NCBI GenBank assembly: GCA_963837635.1
Contig: CAWINY010000006.1
Span: forward strand, 1 to 64,000
Source of the DNA: CAWINY01 sp963837635
GTDB lineage: Bacteria > Acidobacteriota > Terriglobia > Terriglobales > Acidobacteriaceae
DNA length: 64,000 nt
Direction of reading: 5' to 3'
Part shown: positions 17,393-26,315 of the stretch, in pieces
Numbering within the stretch: position 1 is the stretch's first letter
How the letters are laid out: each line of letters opens with the position of its first letter
The notes under the pieces: generated by a model
What the model was told of the DNA's origin: nothing
The model's database searches: none
What the model saw: the letters and a program-made list of their open reading frames with translations, nothing else
Position numbers and translations under genes: made by a program

Positions 17393-18433
17393 ATGAAGTC
17401 TTCTACGATGAAATTCCTGACAAGATCAATACCCAACGCACTTCTCATCGCATCCCTGTTGATCCTGCCCGCGTTCCTCGGCGCGCAGGCGGCGACCGGG
17501 TATCACGTCATCCAAATCTATCCCATCGGCGGCACCGGCGGCTGGGACTACCTCACCATGGACAATGCCGCCCATCGGCTATACGTCGCGCACGACACGC
17601 GCGCCGTGGTGATCGATCCAGCTTCTGGCAAGGTGGTCGGCGAAGTCGCTGACACTCAAGGAATCCATGGCGTTGCCATCGTGCCCACGCTGAAGCGCGG
17701 CGTCACCAGTCACGGGAAAGCGGGAACGGCCACGGTATTCGATCTCAGGTCGCTCAAGCCGCTCGGGCAGGTCAAGACAGGAGAGAAGCCGGATGCCATC
17801 CTCTTCGACCCGGCCACTGGGTATGCCTTCGCTTTCAACGGAAACGGCAAGAGCGCCACGGTCATCGACCCTGACAAGATCAGCGCCGTGAAGACGTTTG
17901 ACCTGGGCGGCAGCCCGGAATTCGGCGTCTCGGACGGCCAGGGTACGATTTACGTCAACCTGGAAGACGAAAACTCGATCGCGGTAATCGACGCGCGCGC
18001 CATGGCCGTTAAGGCGAAATGGCCGCTGCCGGGCTGCGAGGCGCCAACCGGCCTCGCGCTGGACAAGAAGACCCATCGACTGTTCTCCGGTTGTCACAGC
18101 AAGGTGATGGATGTGCTGAATGCCGAGAACGGCAAGCTGGTCGCCTCGCTGCCCATCGGCGCCGGAGTGGATGCGGTCGCCTTCGATCCCGGAACCCAGC
18201 TCGCCTTCAGTTCCAACGGCGATGGCACCTTAACCGTGGTCCACGAAGACTCCGCGGACAAATTCTCCGTGGCGGACAATGTTCCGACGATGCGCGGAGC
18301 CAGGACCATGGCGCTTGATCCGGAGTCGCACAAGGTTTACTTGGTGACGGCGAAGTTTGCCTCTGCCACGTCAGAACATGCCAAGCCGGTAGTCATTCCG
18401 GATTCGTTGATGCTGCTGGTAGTGGGCAAGTGA
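17393..18433 (+). CDS. Secreted YncE-like beta-propeller protein (second copy)
   Basis: 346 residues with a signal peptide (ALLIASLLILPAFLGAQA) and a YVTN-type propeller. It shares with the protein at 10708-11718 the opening YPIGGTGGWDYLT, the central APTGLALDKKTHRLFSGCH and the block VASLPIGAG, so the two are paralogues. Blade-like repeats occur every 40-45 residues. The ATG at 17393 has CAGGAG upstream; an earlier TTG-type start would add residues before the signal peptide. It follows the second receptor, after a terminator and a palindromic element. The role is presumably the same as that of its paralogue. Confidence 0.88.
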   Translation: MKSSTMKFLTRSIPNALLIASLLILPAFLGAQAATGYHVIQIYPIGGTGGWDYLTMDNAAHRLYVAHDTRAVVIDPASGKVVGEVADTQGIHGVAIVPTLKRGVTSHGKAGTATVFDLRSLKPLGQVKTGEKPDAILFDPATGYAFAFNGNGKSATVIDPDKISAVKTFDLGGSPEFGVSDGQGTIYVNLEDENSIAVIDARAMAVKAKWPLPGCEAPTGLALDKKTHRLFSGCHSKVMDVLNAENGKLVASLPIGAGVDAVAFDPGTQLAFSSNGDGTLTVVHEDSADKFSVADNVPTMRGARTMALDPESHKVYLVTAKFASATSEHAKPVVIPDSLMLLVVGK

Positions 18434-18464
18434 GTGGCCTCCTCTCTTAAGCCCTTCCGGTGGC

Positions 18465-18611
18465 GTATCAGGGCACGACTTTTAGTCGTGCCGCACCGGA
18501 CGCAACCAGGTCAGGGTTTTAGCCCCTGCTGCAAGTCATCGCCCCCAGGGGCTAAAAGCCCAGGTCGTTGGCAACCGATTGCGGCCCGGCTGAAGCCGGG
18601 CCCTCTGATAC
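18465..18611. repeat. 147-bp palindromic element, GTATCAGGGC family
   Basis: Starts GTATCAGGGCACGAC and ends in the near-complement GGGCCCTCTGATAC, with nested stems GGGGCTAAAAGCCC and GGTTTTAGCCCC inside. It is about the same length and plan as the element at 45230-45375. Confidence 0.65.
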
Positions 18612-18702
18612 AAAACTACTTATCTGGCCGTTGCTAGGCGCCGAGTCAGCAAAGGAATTCAAGAACCCCTCAAGAGAAATTGAACTTCCAGGAAAATAGA
18701 AA

Positions 18703-19713
18703 ATGAATAATCAATCAATTTCGCGTTCCCTCCGGAGGGCGAGTAGTTTGGTAGTGCTGGCGCTCCTCGCCTGTACAACTCTTCCCGTGCTGGCGCAGAC
18801 CGCGCCGGTCGCATTGACGTGCCCAGTCAACACTCCCTTCCGTTTCGCCGCCTATGGCGACACGCGCTTCACCGATCCCGGCGACACCAAAGCGACGAAT
18901 CCTGAAATCCGCCGCGATCTGATCCAAGCCATGGCCGACGCAAATCCTGCTTTCATCTCGATCGGCGGGGACATCGCTTACAACGGCAACAATCCCGACG
19001 ATTGGAAAGTCTACGACCAGGAAACCGCGATCTGGCGGCAGCGCAAGATTCCGGTTTATCCGGCGCTCGGCAATCACGATCTTCATGGCGATCCCAAGGT
19101 AGCGCTGGCCAACTACTTCGAGCGCTTCCCCGAACTGAAGGAGAGCCGCTATTACTCTGTCCATTGCGCGAACACGCTGATGTTGGTGCTGGACAGCTCA
19201 CTCGACGAGCTTTCCGGCCCGCAAGGGGACTGGCTGAAGAGCCAGCTCGATCATCTCGACAGCAACATCGATTTTGTGACCATGGTGCTGCATCATCCGC
19301 CGTACACGAGTTCGAAGGACAAAACGGTCGGTGGCGGACACTCCAGCCGTCCCACGGAACAGGCTTTGGCAAAGAAGTTGGAGCAAAGACAGCAGAGCAC
19401 ACGTGCGCGCTTCGTCGTCTTTGCCGGACACGTACACAACTACGAGCGGCACGAGCATGGCGGAGTCACCTATTTCGTGACCGGCGGTGGCGGCGCACAC
19501 CCGGTCCCGATTCAGCACACAGCGCAGGACCCATTCCAGGACGGCGGTGTGAACTACCATTATCTGTTGGTCGAAGTAGACAAGGGCGCTCTGACGGTGA
19601 CGATGAACCGCATCACCCTAGAGGACGATGGCAAGCCAAAGTGGACCCAGCCGGATACGGTGCGCATCGCGGCACCTGCGGCGCGAGCCGCTCAGACAGC
19701 CACCGCGCGGTAA
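18703..19713 (+). CDS. Secreted purple-acid-phosphatase-like metallophosphoesterase
   Basis: 336 residues. Signal peptide (LVVLALLACTTLPVLA) and a calcineurin-type phosphoesterase core: AAYGDTRF, ISIGGDIAYNG, PALGNHDLHG, LHHPPY and FAGHVHNYERHE. The GDxxY and GHVHxYER patterns and the H-H before PP are those of purple acid phosphatases and related enzymes, which use a dinuclear metal centre to cleave phosphomonoesters. It is shorter than the enzyme at 11832-13589 and lacks its C-terminal extension. It closes the second receptor/propeller/phosphoesterase module; a perfect hairpin follows at 19838. Confidence 0.9.
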   Translation: MNNQSISRSLRRASSLVVLALLACTTLPVLAQTAPVALTCPVNTPFRFAAYGDTRFTDPGDTKATNPEIRRDLIQAMADANPAFISIGGDIAYNGNNPDDWKVYDQETAIWRQRKIPVYPALGNHDLHGDPKVALANYFERFPELKESRYYSVHCANTLMLVLDSSLDELSGPQGDWLKSQLDHLDSNIDFVTMVLHHPPYTSSKDKTVGGGHSSRPTEQALAKKLEQRQQSTRARFVVFAGHVHNYERHEHGGVTYFVTGGGGAHPVPIQHTAQDPFQDGGVNYHYLLVEVDKGALTVTMNRITLEDDGKPKWTQPDTVRIAAPAARAAQTATAR

Positions 19714-19837
19714 TAGCCGGCAAGACGACAGCGCTATGGGAGCGAGAAACTATTCACTTCCGGCAAGATTTCATGCTCCTTTAATGGACACCCAGTATGG
19801 TTGGGACATTAACCACTCCAACAAGCACTCCTTCCCG

Positions 19838-19868
19838 CCCAGCAAGCGCTACAACGGCGCTTGCTGGG
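19838..19868 (+). terminator. Terminator-like hairpin after the second phosphoesterase gene
   Basis: CCCAGCAAGCGC (19838-19849) pairs perfectly with GCGCTTGCTGGG (19857-19868), followed by TTTG. It lies 125 bases past the stop and probably ends the second module's transcript. Confidence 0.6.
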
Positions 19869-20027
19869 TTTGAGTGCCGAGTTGGCAACCCAGCCGCTCC
19901 ATGGAGTACACGACGCAGCACTACGGGCGGGTTGCACTTGCCAGCCGTCGTTATGGGAACTAGTCGCTGCTGTTCTCGGTCAGAAGCGTTTTATCTTTTC
20001 AAAACACGCGAGGTGAATGAACTTAAT

Positions 20028-20192
20028 ATGGCTCACACTTTGATTCTGGTACCGGCAGTAGGTTTTGTGTTCGCTGCCGGCTTCGGGGTGCTTATCCGTT
20101 ACCGCCAGTCGCGCGATGACCAGCATGCTCGTGATAGCTTCACAATTGGCGCAGGACGCAACCATGAATCAACCTGCCCTCCAAGTCGATGA
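20028..20192 (+). CDS. Possible small single-pass membrane protein
   Basis: A 54-residue frame opening MAHTLILVPAVGFVFAAG, a single hydrophobic segment followed by a basic, polar tail. AGGTGA lies 11 bases before the ATG, further than ideal. No family is recognised, and the rest of the region is decayed, so this may be a fragment of a larger membrane protein or chance. Confidence 0.25.
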   Translation: MAHTLILVPAVGFVFAAGFGVLIRYRQSRDDQHARDSFTIGAGRNHESTCPPSR

Positions 20193-20440
20193 CAGCACAG
20201 GAAAGATGAGACATAACACAGCAGAGAAAGCAGTTGTAGGACGTTCCCACGCTCGATTCGATTTGTCTTAGTTCCTGATATCGGCAGGGATGCGACCGCG
20301 AAGGACTGAAATTAGTACGTCTCCGCCGAGGAACTTGCTCTGCAATATTTATGACTGCGACGTAAATTTGACGGCGACTCAAGACGACAGGAAACTCCTT
20401 GCCTCAGAGCACCTCAGCCCCACCGCAACGTGGAGGAGAC

Positions 20441-20715
20441 GTGATCGCGAAGAGCGTCCCATTCCGATGGTTGGCGACAGGGTTGCTGCTGGTTTTGGCG
20501 TACGCGGCAGCCTTCGCCCAGGAGTCGCGGCCAGCGGCCACGCCGCAACCTCAGCCCACAGATCTCTACACCGGCATCGTTGCCGCGGAGCCCGGCCAAA
20601 CGCCTCCCGCTCAAGCCCCGGTGGTCACTTTGCAGGACGCGCTAGAACGGGCCAAGGCGAACAGCCCGCAATTCCAGGCAGCGGCAACCAACGCCTTGCT
20701 GGCGCGGGAAGACAC
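20441..20715 (+). pseudogene. tolC: N-terminal fragment of a TolC-family outer-membrane efflux protein
   Basis: GTG at 20441 with GGAGGAG upstream opens a signal peptide (LATGLLLVLAYAAAFAQ), a proline-rich linker, and the first helix of an outer-membrane efflux protein, VTLQDALERAKANSPQFQA. After LLAREDT the family match stops and the next frame carries part of an RND pump. About 90 of some 450 residues remain. It is the first part of a three-gene chimera. Confidence 0.7.
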
Positions 20716-20982
20716 GCCGTGCTGCTGAACGTCTATCGCCAATCGGACAGCAACACCATAAAAGTTGCGGACGCAATGCACGCCGAGATCGAGAGCCTGC
20801 GCAAGTCGCTGCCGCCCGGTGTGGAACTGCAGCCGTTTTATGACCAATCGGAGATCGTCGGCGACTCGATCAAGAGCGTGCGCGACGCGATTGTGGTGGG
20901 ACTGGTGCTGGTGTCGGTCATCATGCTGGTCTTCCTCCACGATTGGGGGACCTCGATTGTTGCCGGCTTGGTCATACCAGTG
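20713..20982 (+). pseudogene. Internal fragment of an RND efflux transporter
   Basis: The frame reads AVLLNVYRQSDSNTIKVADA, LPPGVELQPFYDQSEIVGDS, then the start of a membrane helix VVGLVLVSVIMLVFLHDWG. This is the end of the periplasmic porter domain and the start of the TM2-TM3 region of a heavy-metal/multidrug RND pump, roughly residues 270-360 of a 1000-residue protein. It is joined out of frame to the TolC fragment and in frame to the next piece. Nothing else of the pump is present in the window. Confidence 0.75.
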
Positions 20983-21228
20983 GCCGAAATCGTCCTGGGC
21001 AAGCAGCGCATTCTGGAGATTTACCTCAACGTGGTTGAATGGGGCCCTGGCATTTATGGTGCAGAGTCGGCGTGTCGTTACTACGACGGAACCGCAGCCC
21101 GGAATGTCGGCCGGCAACAGGCGGTACAGCTCGCCGCGATTCTGCCGGCTCCCCTGAAGCGACGTCCCGAACGCATGAATAACTACAGCGGGCTCATTCT
21201 TAAGCGGATGCGCCAAATGGGTTGGTAA
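20983..21228 (+). pseudogene. mtgA: C-terminal fragment of monofunctional peptidoglycan transglycosylase
   Basis: From AEIVLGKQRILEIYLNVVEW the sequence is that of a glycosyltransferase-51 enzyme, continuing GPGIYGAESACRYY, RQQAVQLAAILPAPLKRRP and ending ILKRMRQMGW. About 81 of the usual 230-250 residues remain; the catalytic glutamates lie in the missing N-terminal part. It is fused in frame to the RND fragment, so one open frame spans both, but the product would have no plausible function. Confidence 0.75.
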
Positions 21229-21986
21229 TCGTGAGCAACATTTTACCCATGCTGCGCCTATGATTCCTCTCGTATTGGGTTCTGGCCGGATGGCCATCCG
21301 GAACTAATCGTGGAAATGCAGCCTCAAGGGGCAGCGGATCATCTCCAGGGTCCCCCGAAACCGCGATGTAGGAAATCACCGGCAGATCGTTTTCGTACCG
21401 TCGTCAATACAGGAAGCAAACAGGGCCCCCCAGCCAATTCGCGATTGATGAGAAACATCAGCCCAGGCTACGGCAGCGAGCAGCGCGGTGGTCCGCGTCA
21501 ACCGACCCGTCCGGGCTCGCGTTACCAGCAACGTTGCGATCAGTGAAAAAGAGTTGGCGAGGAAGCTGAAGCCGCCTTGTGGAGGTCGCGACTCTACAGC
21601 CTTCTGATTTCAAGAACTGGAATGCTGTCGCCAGTCAAAGTGCGATCGGTGAAATTAAAGGTGGCGACTACCGCACGAAGGAGCTTCATCGCGCCGCGAA
21701 ACCCCGGGGCTTGATCGCCCGTGAGATCGCGCCTCCGCGACGAGGGAGTGGTCAGTGAAACCGCGATTGGTGGAAATAATCTGGCCACTTACCCGAAGAT
21801 GCGCTTTGGCCAGCAAGAGCGCGATTGGTAAAAAAGACCTCGATTGCCTACACCTCTTGACTTAAACATGCCAGCCTGCTTGCGGTATGGCATCTCCAAC
21901 CTCGAACAAAGTCAACGCGGGTTCAGCACAAAGGACTTGGCATTTCAACCGTTTTCCTGCCATGCGCACTCTTGCGCGACCACTTC
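21229..21986. other. Gene-poor decayed stretch
   Basis: About 760 bases with no intact gene. A minus-strand frame near 21380-21575 shows a hydrophobic, alanine/leucine-rich run ending LLAAVAWADVSHQ that could be a remnant of a membrane protein, but I cannot assign it. The sequence between here and the integrase relic shows no terminator or repeat. Confidence 0.35.
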
Positions 21987-22647
21987 TATCATTTGCCGAA
22001 CGCCGCCGAGAAAGTTCCACGGACAAGACCACGCTGAGCTGGGACCAACTGCCGCTGGTGCTGGCGTCGGTGCCGCTGCGGGATCGCATTTTGCTGACGT
22101 TGGACATGACGGAGACGTTTCGCCCGAGCGAGTTGTTTGCGTTCCGGTGGAGCGGCTTCGACATGGACGCGCGCACGCTCACCGTCACCCAGACGGCTTA
22201 CAAGTGCAAGCTGCGCGACTTCGGCAAGACCAAGAAGTCGCTGCGGACGGTGCACCTGCCCGAAGGGCTGGCGAACGAGTTGGGCTGTGGAAGCAGGAGT
22301 GCCCGGATTGCTCACCGGAGGCGTTCATCTTTCCCAATGCGCGCAAGCGCAATGGAGCGAAGCGGAACGGCTTCATTCGTACCGACAACTATCGCGCCCG
22401 GGTGCTGAAGAAGCTGGGTGCGAAGCTGAACCTGGCAAAGCTCAATTTCCAGGTGCTGCGGCGCACCATGGCGACGCTCGCCCAGACCAAGGACGGCGTC
22501 AAGGACGTGCAGGGCGTTTTGGGGCACTCGAAGGCCGACACCACGGTGAACGTCTACATGCAGCAGATCGAGGCGGGCGTCAAGCAGACGCTCGAGGCGA
22601 TCTACTCCGAGCTGACGGCGAAGCCGGAAGTGGCGGCAGGCGCGTGA
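21987..22647 (+). pseudogene. Frameshifted, N-truncated tyrosine recombinase (integrase)
   Basis: Two frames together make the catalytic domain of a phage-type integrase. The first gives LSWDQLPLVLASVPLRDRIL, MTETFRPSELFAFRWSGFD and KTKKSLRTVHLPEGLANEL; after a frameshift near 22283-22290 the second continues WKQECPDCSPEAFIFPN, NFQVLRRTMATLAQ, VQGVLGHSKADTTVNVYMQ. The first catalytic Arg (FRPSEL), the LRR Arg, the LGH His and the Tyr are visible; the His usually preceding LR is Gln (FQVLRR). The N-terminal DNA-binding domain is missing. It lies 78 bases upstream of a tRNA gene, as expected for an old integrated element. Confidence 0.8.
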
Positions 22648-22725
22648 AACATTTACCAAAGTTTGGTACGTTTTGGTACGGTGGGCATTTTTCGATGGCC
22701 CGTAAGTGATAGAATCAACAGCAAC

Positions 22726-22800
<75 letters not shown>

Positions 22801-22818
22801 TCGTTATCTTCATACCGC

Positions 22819-22840
22819 ACAGCCACTTACGAGTGGCTGT
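22819..22840 (+). terminator. Terminator of the tRNA gene
   Basis: ACAGCCACT (22819-22827), loop TACG, AGTGGCTGT (22832-22840), followed by TTCTGTT: a perfect 9-bp stem with a U-rich tail 18 bases after the tRNA. Confidence 0.8.
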
Positions 22841-22876
22841 TTCTGTTGTGATCCCTGTTCCGGCGCTGCTGAACAG

Positions 22877-23284
22877 TTAGCTCGCGCCAGCTTGTAACTT
22901 CTTGAGGGCGTAATCTAACCGTCCCATGTTCTTGTAATCATTGTCGTTCGCAAGGATGAACTCGACGCCGTAGTTGTCTCCGCTGGCGTTCCGGACCCAG
23001 CTTTGGAACCTTAGCATCTCCTGTGAGTGCGGTGGAGTGAACTCGATGAGGACCCGCTCGCCGATGAACAACTCCACCAATGCCAGCACTGACATTCCAC
23101 CGCCATTCAGTTGAGTTCCTCGACCCGCAACCTGGGCGGGTCCTGTAGCCGTCGGCAAGATTACCTGAACAGGAACATCGACCTTGAGACGAGGCCAGCG
23201 CCTTAGGTCCCGGTACCCGGGCTTGGGTGGAACAGTTTCGATTCCCATTACAGCAGACCTCTTCCCTAACTCGTTCTGCGCCAT
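22877..23284 (-). CDS. PilZ domain protein
   Basis: About 135 residues forming a single PilZ domain. The c-di-GMP-binding RxxxR region is represented by DLRRWPRLKVDVPV, and the second motif region by GTQLNGGGMSV, followed by ERVLIEFTPP and the hydrophobic strand YGVEFI. The usual D/N-x-S-x-x-G is altered (Q-L-N-G-G-G), so nucleotide binding is uncertain. The ATG at 23284 is favoured by GGAG seven bases upstream; an ATG at 23296 would add four residues. It is a single gene; such proteins sense c-di-GMP in motility or surface behaviour, which fits the chemotaxis locus 25 kb away only loosely. Confidence 0.82.
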   Translation of the reverse strand: MAQNELGKRSAVMGIETVPPKPGYRDLRRWPRLKVDVPVQVILPTATGPAQVAGRGTQLNGGGMSVLALVELFIGERVLIEFTPPHSQEMLRFQSWVRNASGDNYGVEFILANDNDYKNMGRLDYALKKLQAGAS

Positions 23285-23640
23285 TTCACTCCGCATCCCA
23301 TGACGCGGAGAAGCACCCCGTGCCGTGGCGCACCGGAAGCCATATTATCGGCACGCCCTTTAATTCTCTTTAAGCAATACAGTGCTGAGTTGGAGTGGTG
23401 CTGCGGGCTTGGAAGCACACCACCCGAGGGGCACGCCGGTCGTAGTGGTGCAGGTCACGCCGGATGAGCCGGTTTTCCTCCGGTTACACGAGGCGTCGCA
23501 ACTCCGGTTGCCTGACGAAAGTCCCGTACAGTGTTCCGAAAAACCAAAGTCCGGGTTCAACCGGACTTCTTGTAACAGGAATGATTCTAATCCAGAGTTC
23601 CGGCACCGCGGGACTGGAAGCGGAGAACAATTGAACGGAT
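23285..23640. other. Intergenic spacer
   Basis: About 356 bases between two minus-strand genes. Apart from the terminator at 23547-23568 I see no gene or repeat. Confidence 0.5.
23547..23568 (-). terminator. Terminator after the LolA-like gene
   Basis: AAGTCCGG and CCGGACTT form a perfect 8-bp stem with a six-base loop. Read on the minus strand it is followed by TGGTTTTTC, a U-rich tail, about 75 bases beyond the stop of the upstream gene. Confidence 0.6.
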
Positions 23641-24537
23641 TTACCGGCCCAGCATTCCCGTTCCGAAGATCACCGGAGGACGGTTCACAGCCCGCGGCCT
23701 ATGGAGAGGGAGAGGCAGAGCGCTCGCCGAGAGAGGAACGCTGCTTGACGGAAAAGCCAGGCTGCCGGTCGGAGGAGGCACGCTGCCCACATGCCCAACG
23801 GCTGAGTCTTTCGCTGACTCGTCGGTGGTGCTAACGCTCACGGCCTGTCCGGTCAAGGTGTGCGTACCGATGATCCGGATCTCGGCGACGGCGCGGGTCG
23901 AGGTCTGCATCCACATTCCATCCTGGTCGCTAAAATCCACTACGGTGTGTACCTTCTTGACCCACCAGGACGGGCTTTTTGACAAGTCGCCTTCGATGCG
24001 CCGCACCAGATAGGTGTTCTGGTCCACGTAGACCATGCCGTCGATCAAAGCCCGCTCTTGATGCTTCGGCTTGAGGAGAAGCTCGTAGACTGGATGGCCA
24101 TCGAGGATGCCATTCCCCAGGTATTCGAAATCGTAGTTTGCGGAAATGATCGCCCCGGGGGCCTTCGGGTCCTGTGCCGCCCGGGCTTCGGTCTCAAGCA
24201 GTTGCCGGATAATGCTAGCGCCGCGCTCGGCGCCTTCCGTGGACTCAATCGCGAAATCTTTCCTATTGGGCGGGACGAAGTTTACCCGGGCGACCACGTG
24301 CGACACGGGATTTGCTTCCGAACTGCCGTACAGTCGGTAATCGCGAACCATGGAATAGGCCTTGGTGCTGGCCATGTTCTGCTCCCGTGCCTGCTCCATG
24401 CGGCTCACGATGACGCTGCTCTGCTCAGGTTTGCTACTCCCTTGCCCACACTGGCTACTCTGCTGAGAGTAGGTGGCTGGCGTAACCAGGGTAAAAACTA
24501 CTAAGGCGAGCCAAAATTGCAATTGTTGTCCGTGCAC
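23641..24537 (-). CDS. LolA-like outer-membrane lipoprotein-sorting family protein
   Basis: About 298 residues with a signal peptide (FWLALVVFTLVTPATYS) and a beta-rich domain: MASTKAYSMVRDYRLYGSSE, VVARVNFVPPNRKDFAI, then GHPVYELLLKPKH, GMVYVDQNTYLVRRIEGDLS and VDFSDQDGMWMQTSTRA. The alternating strands and the statement-like MVYVDxxTYLVRRI match the LolA/LolB fold family used to carry lipids or lipoproteins, but sequence is remote, so the role is tentative. The last 60 residues are low-complexity, rich in P and S. GTG at 24537 is preferred: GGGGACC lies just upstream and it places the signal peptide at the terminus. Confidence 0.65.
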   Translation of the reverse strand: MHGQQLQFWLALVVFTLVTPATYSQQSSQCGQGSSKPEQSSVIVSRMEQAREQNMASTKAYSMVRDYRLYGSSEANPVSHVVARVNFVPPNRKDFAIESTEGAERGASIIRQLLETEARAAQDPKAPGAIISANYDFEYLGNGILDGHPVYELLLKPKHQERALIDGMVYVDQNTYLVRRIEGDLSKSPSWWVKKVHTVVDFSDQDGMWMQTSTRAVAEIRIIGTHTLTGQAVSVSTTDESAKDSAVGHVGSVPPPTGSLAFPSSSVPLSASALPLPLHRPRAVNRPPVIFGTGMLGR

Positions 24538-24684
24538 GTCAGGTCCCCAACTACTCTGCCCGTAGGCCTTACCCCTGCTTAGAAGCAAATGAACTGCCAG
24601 GAGAGGGCCCTCCCGGCAAATAAGTCTCTGCCGGATTGCTCTGGCCCACTCGATGGCGAAAAACGCAGTTGGTGGAGCCTGGAG

Positions 24685-24757
24685 CTTTGAAAGGGCACGC
24701 CTTCAGGCGTGCCGCACCGGACCGCTCAGGAATCCGGCTTTTAGCCGCTTCACTCTG
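24685..24757. repeat. Half of a TTTGAAAGGGC-type palindromic element
   Basis: GCTTTGAAAGGGCACGCCTTCAGGC with CGGCTTTTAGCCG nearby matches one end of the elements at 49191-49329 and 56421-56565, but the matching right end is not present. It is probably a truncated copy. Confidence 0.45.
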
Positions 24758-24801
24758 GTTTGGCCATGGGTAGCCAAAGGCGGCTACTCACGTTCCCAAA
24801 C

Positions 24802-24833
24802 AAAAATGCCCTCGCTTGCGCGAGGGCATTTTT
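24802..24833. terminator. Bidirectional terminator
   Basis: AAAAA, then TGCCCTCGC (24807-24815), loop TTGC, GCGAGGGCA (24820-24828), then TTTTT. The A- and T-runs flank a perfect 9-bp stem, so it would end transcription from either side. It lies just past the stop of the minus-strand nfnB gene. Confidence 0.85.
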
Positions 24834-24866
24834 CCGGGTTGCCGATCAGTATAGCAGGGTTGCGGA

Positions 24867-26315
24867 TCAGTTGGCAGCGACGGCTGCCGCCTTGCCCGCA
24901 AGATAAGCGTTGATGGCTTTGGCTGCCTTGCGACCCGCGCCCATGGCCAGGATCACGGTCGCGCCGCCGGTCACGATGTCGCCGCCAGCGAATACGCCCT
25001 CCTTCGAGGTTTGCAGCGTCTCCTGGTCGGCCACAATGTAGCCGCCCCGGCGAGTCTGCAGGCCCGGGGTGGACGACTGCACCAGCGGATTCGCCGTGGT
25101 ACCTGCCGCGATCACGGCAATGTTGGCCGGGATCTCGAACTCGGAACCCGGGACGGGTTTCGGGCTGCGGCGGCCGGATTCGTCCGGTTCGCCCAATTCC
25201 ATGCGGATGCAGCGCACGCCCTTCAGCCAGCCCTGCTCGCCGCCCAGGAACTCGACCGGGTTGACCAGCATCATGAACTGGATGCCTTCGTGCTTGGCGT
25301 GGTGAACTTCCTCCACGCGGGCCGGCATCTCCTTCTCGGTTCGGCGGTAAACGATGGTGGCCGACTTGGCGCCCAGGCGCAGCGCGGTGCGCACCGAATC
25401 CATGGCGGTGTTGCCGCCGCCGACCACGACTACGTCCTTGCCTTTGCAGTCATAGATAGGCTCGTCGAAGTCAGGGAAACGATAGGCGCGCATCAGGTTG
25501 ACGCGGGTGAGGAACTCGTTGGCCGAGCATACGCCATTGAAGTGCTCGCCCGGGATGTTCAGCAGGCGTGGCAGGCCGGCGCCGGTAGCAACAAATATCG
25601 CATCGAAGCCTTCCTCCTGCATGAGTTCATCCACGGTGACCGTCTTGCCGACGACCACGTTGGTCTCGAACTCCACCCCACGCTGGCGTAGCGTCTCGAC
25701 CTCGTGGCGAACGATGTCCTTGGGCAGGCGGAACTCGGGGATGCCATAGACGAGAACGCCGCCCAATTCGTGCAGCGCCTCGAAGACGTGGACTTGGTGG
25801 CCCGCTTGGATGAGGTCACCCGCGCAGGCCAAGCCGGCTGGGCCGCTGCCGATGATCGCCACCTTCTTGCCGGTCGCAGGCGCGGACTTGGGAATGCCGA
25901 ACTGCCCGGTATGGCGCTCGTAATCGGCGACAAAGCGCTCCAGATTGGCGATGCCAACCGAACTGCCCTTCTTGCCGATCAGGCAGCCGCCTTCGCACTG
26001 GTCCTCGACCGGGCATACGCGGCCGGTAATGGCCGGCAAAGCGTTGTCCTCGCGGACTTTAGCCGCCGCGCCAAGATAATCACCCTGAACGATGAGGTCG
26101 ACGACCGCCTTGATATCGACCGACACCGGGCAGGTTTTCATGCAACCCGGATCTTTGCACTCGATGCAGCGCGAGGCCTCGGATTTCGCCAGATCGGCGC
26201 TCAGGCCCTGGTTTACTTCCAGGAAATTGTGGGCGCGGACCTCGGGAGGCTGCTCCGGCATCTGCTGACGCTGGACTTTCATCCTCTCCTTATTACTGAG
26301 TGGATTGTGGCTCAC
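24867..26315 (-). CDS. nfnB: NADPH-dependent FAD/Fe-S oxidoreductase, NfnB / GltD-like
   Basis: 482 residues of the glutamate-synthase small-subunit family. The N-terminal part carries cysteines for two [4Fe-4S] clusters (CIECKDPGCMKTCPV and CPVEDQCEGGCLIG); then an FAD-binding site (VAIIGSGPAGLACAGDL), an NADPH-binding site (VVVVGGGNTAMDSVRTAL) and the C-terminal ATG-like GVFAGGDIVTGGATVILAMG. Paired with NfnA it forms the NADH-dependent reduced ferredoxin:NADP+ oxidoreductase, or the related sulfide dehydrogenase SudA. The adjacent NfnA subunit makes this more likely than a stand-alone glutamate synthase. GTG at 26315 overlaps the nfnA stop by GTGA, so the two are coupled. Confidence 0.85.
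   Translation of the reverse strand: MSHNPLSNKERMKVQRQQMPEQPPEVRAHNFLEVNQGLSADLAKSEASRCIECKDPGCMKTCPVSVDIKAVVDLIVQGDYLGAAAKVREDNALPAITGRVCPVEDQCEGGCLIGKKGSSVGIANLERFVADYERHTGQFGIPKSAPATGKKVAIIGSGPAGLACAGDLIQAGHQVHVFEALHELGGVLVYGIPEFRLPKDIVRHEVETLRQRGVEFETNVVVGKTVTVDELMQEEGFDAIFVATGAGLPRLLNIPGEHFNGVCSANEFLTRVNLMRAYRFPDFDEPIYDCKGKDVVVVGGGNTAMDSVRTALRLGAKSATIVYRRTEKEMPARVEEVHHAKHEGIQFMMLVNPVEFLGGEQGWLKGVRCIRMELGEPDESGRRSPKPVPGSEFEIPANIAVIAAGTTANPLVQSSTPGLQTRRGGYIVADQETLQTSKEGVFAGGDIVTGGATVILAMGAGRKAAKAINAYLAGKAAAVAAN

Noticed and set aside
21380..21575. Minus-strand hydrophobic frame resembling part of a membrane protein
   Set aside because: No start, no family and only about 65 residues; cannot be told from chance.
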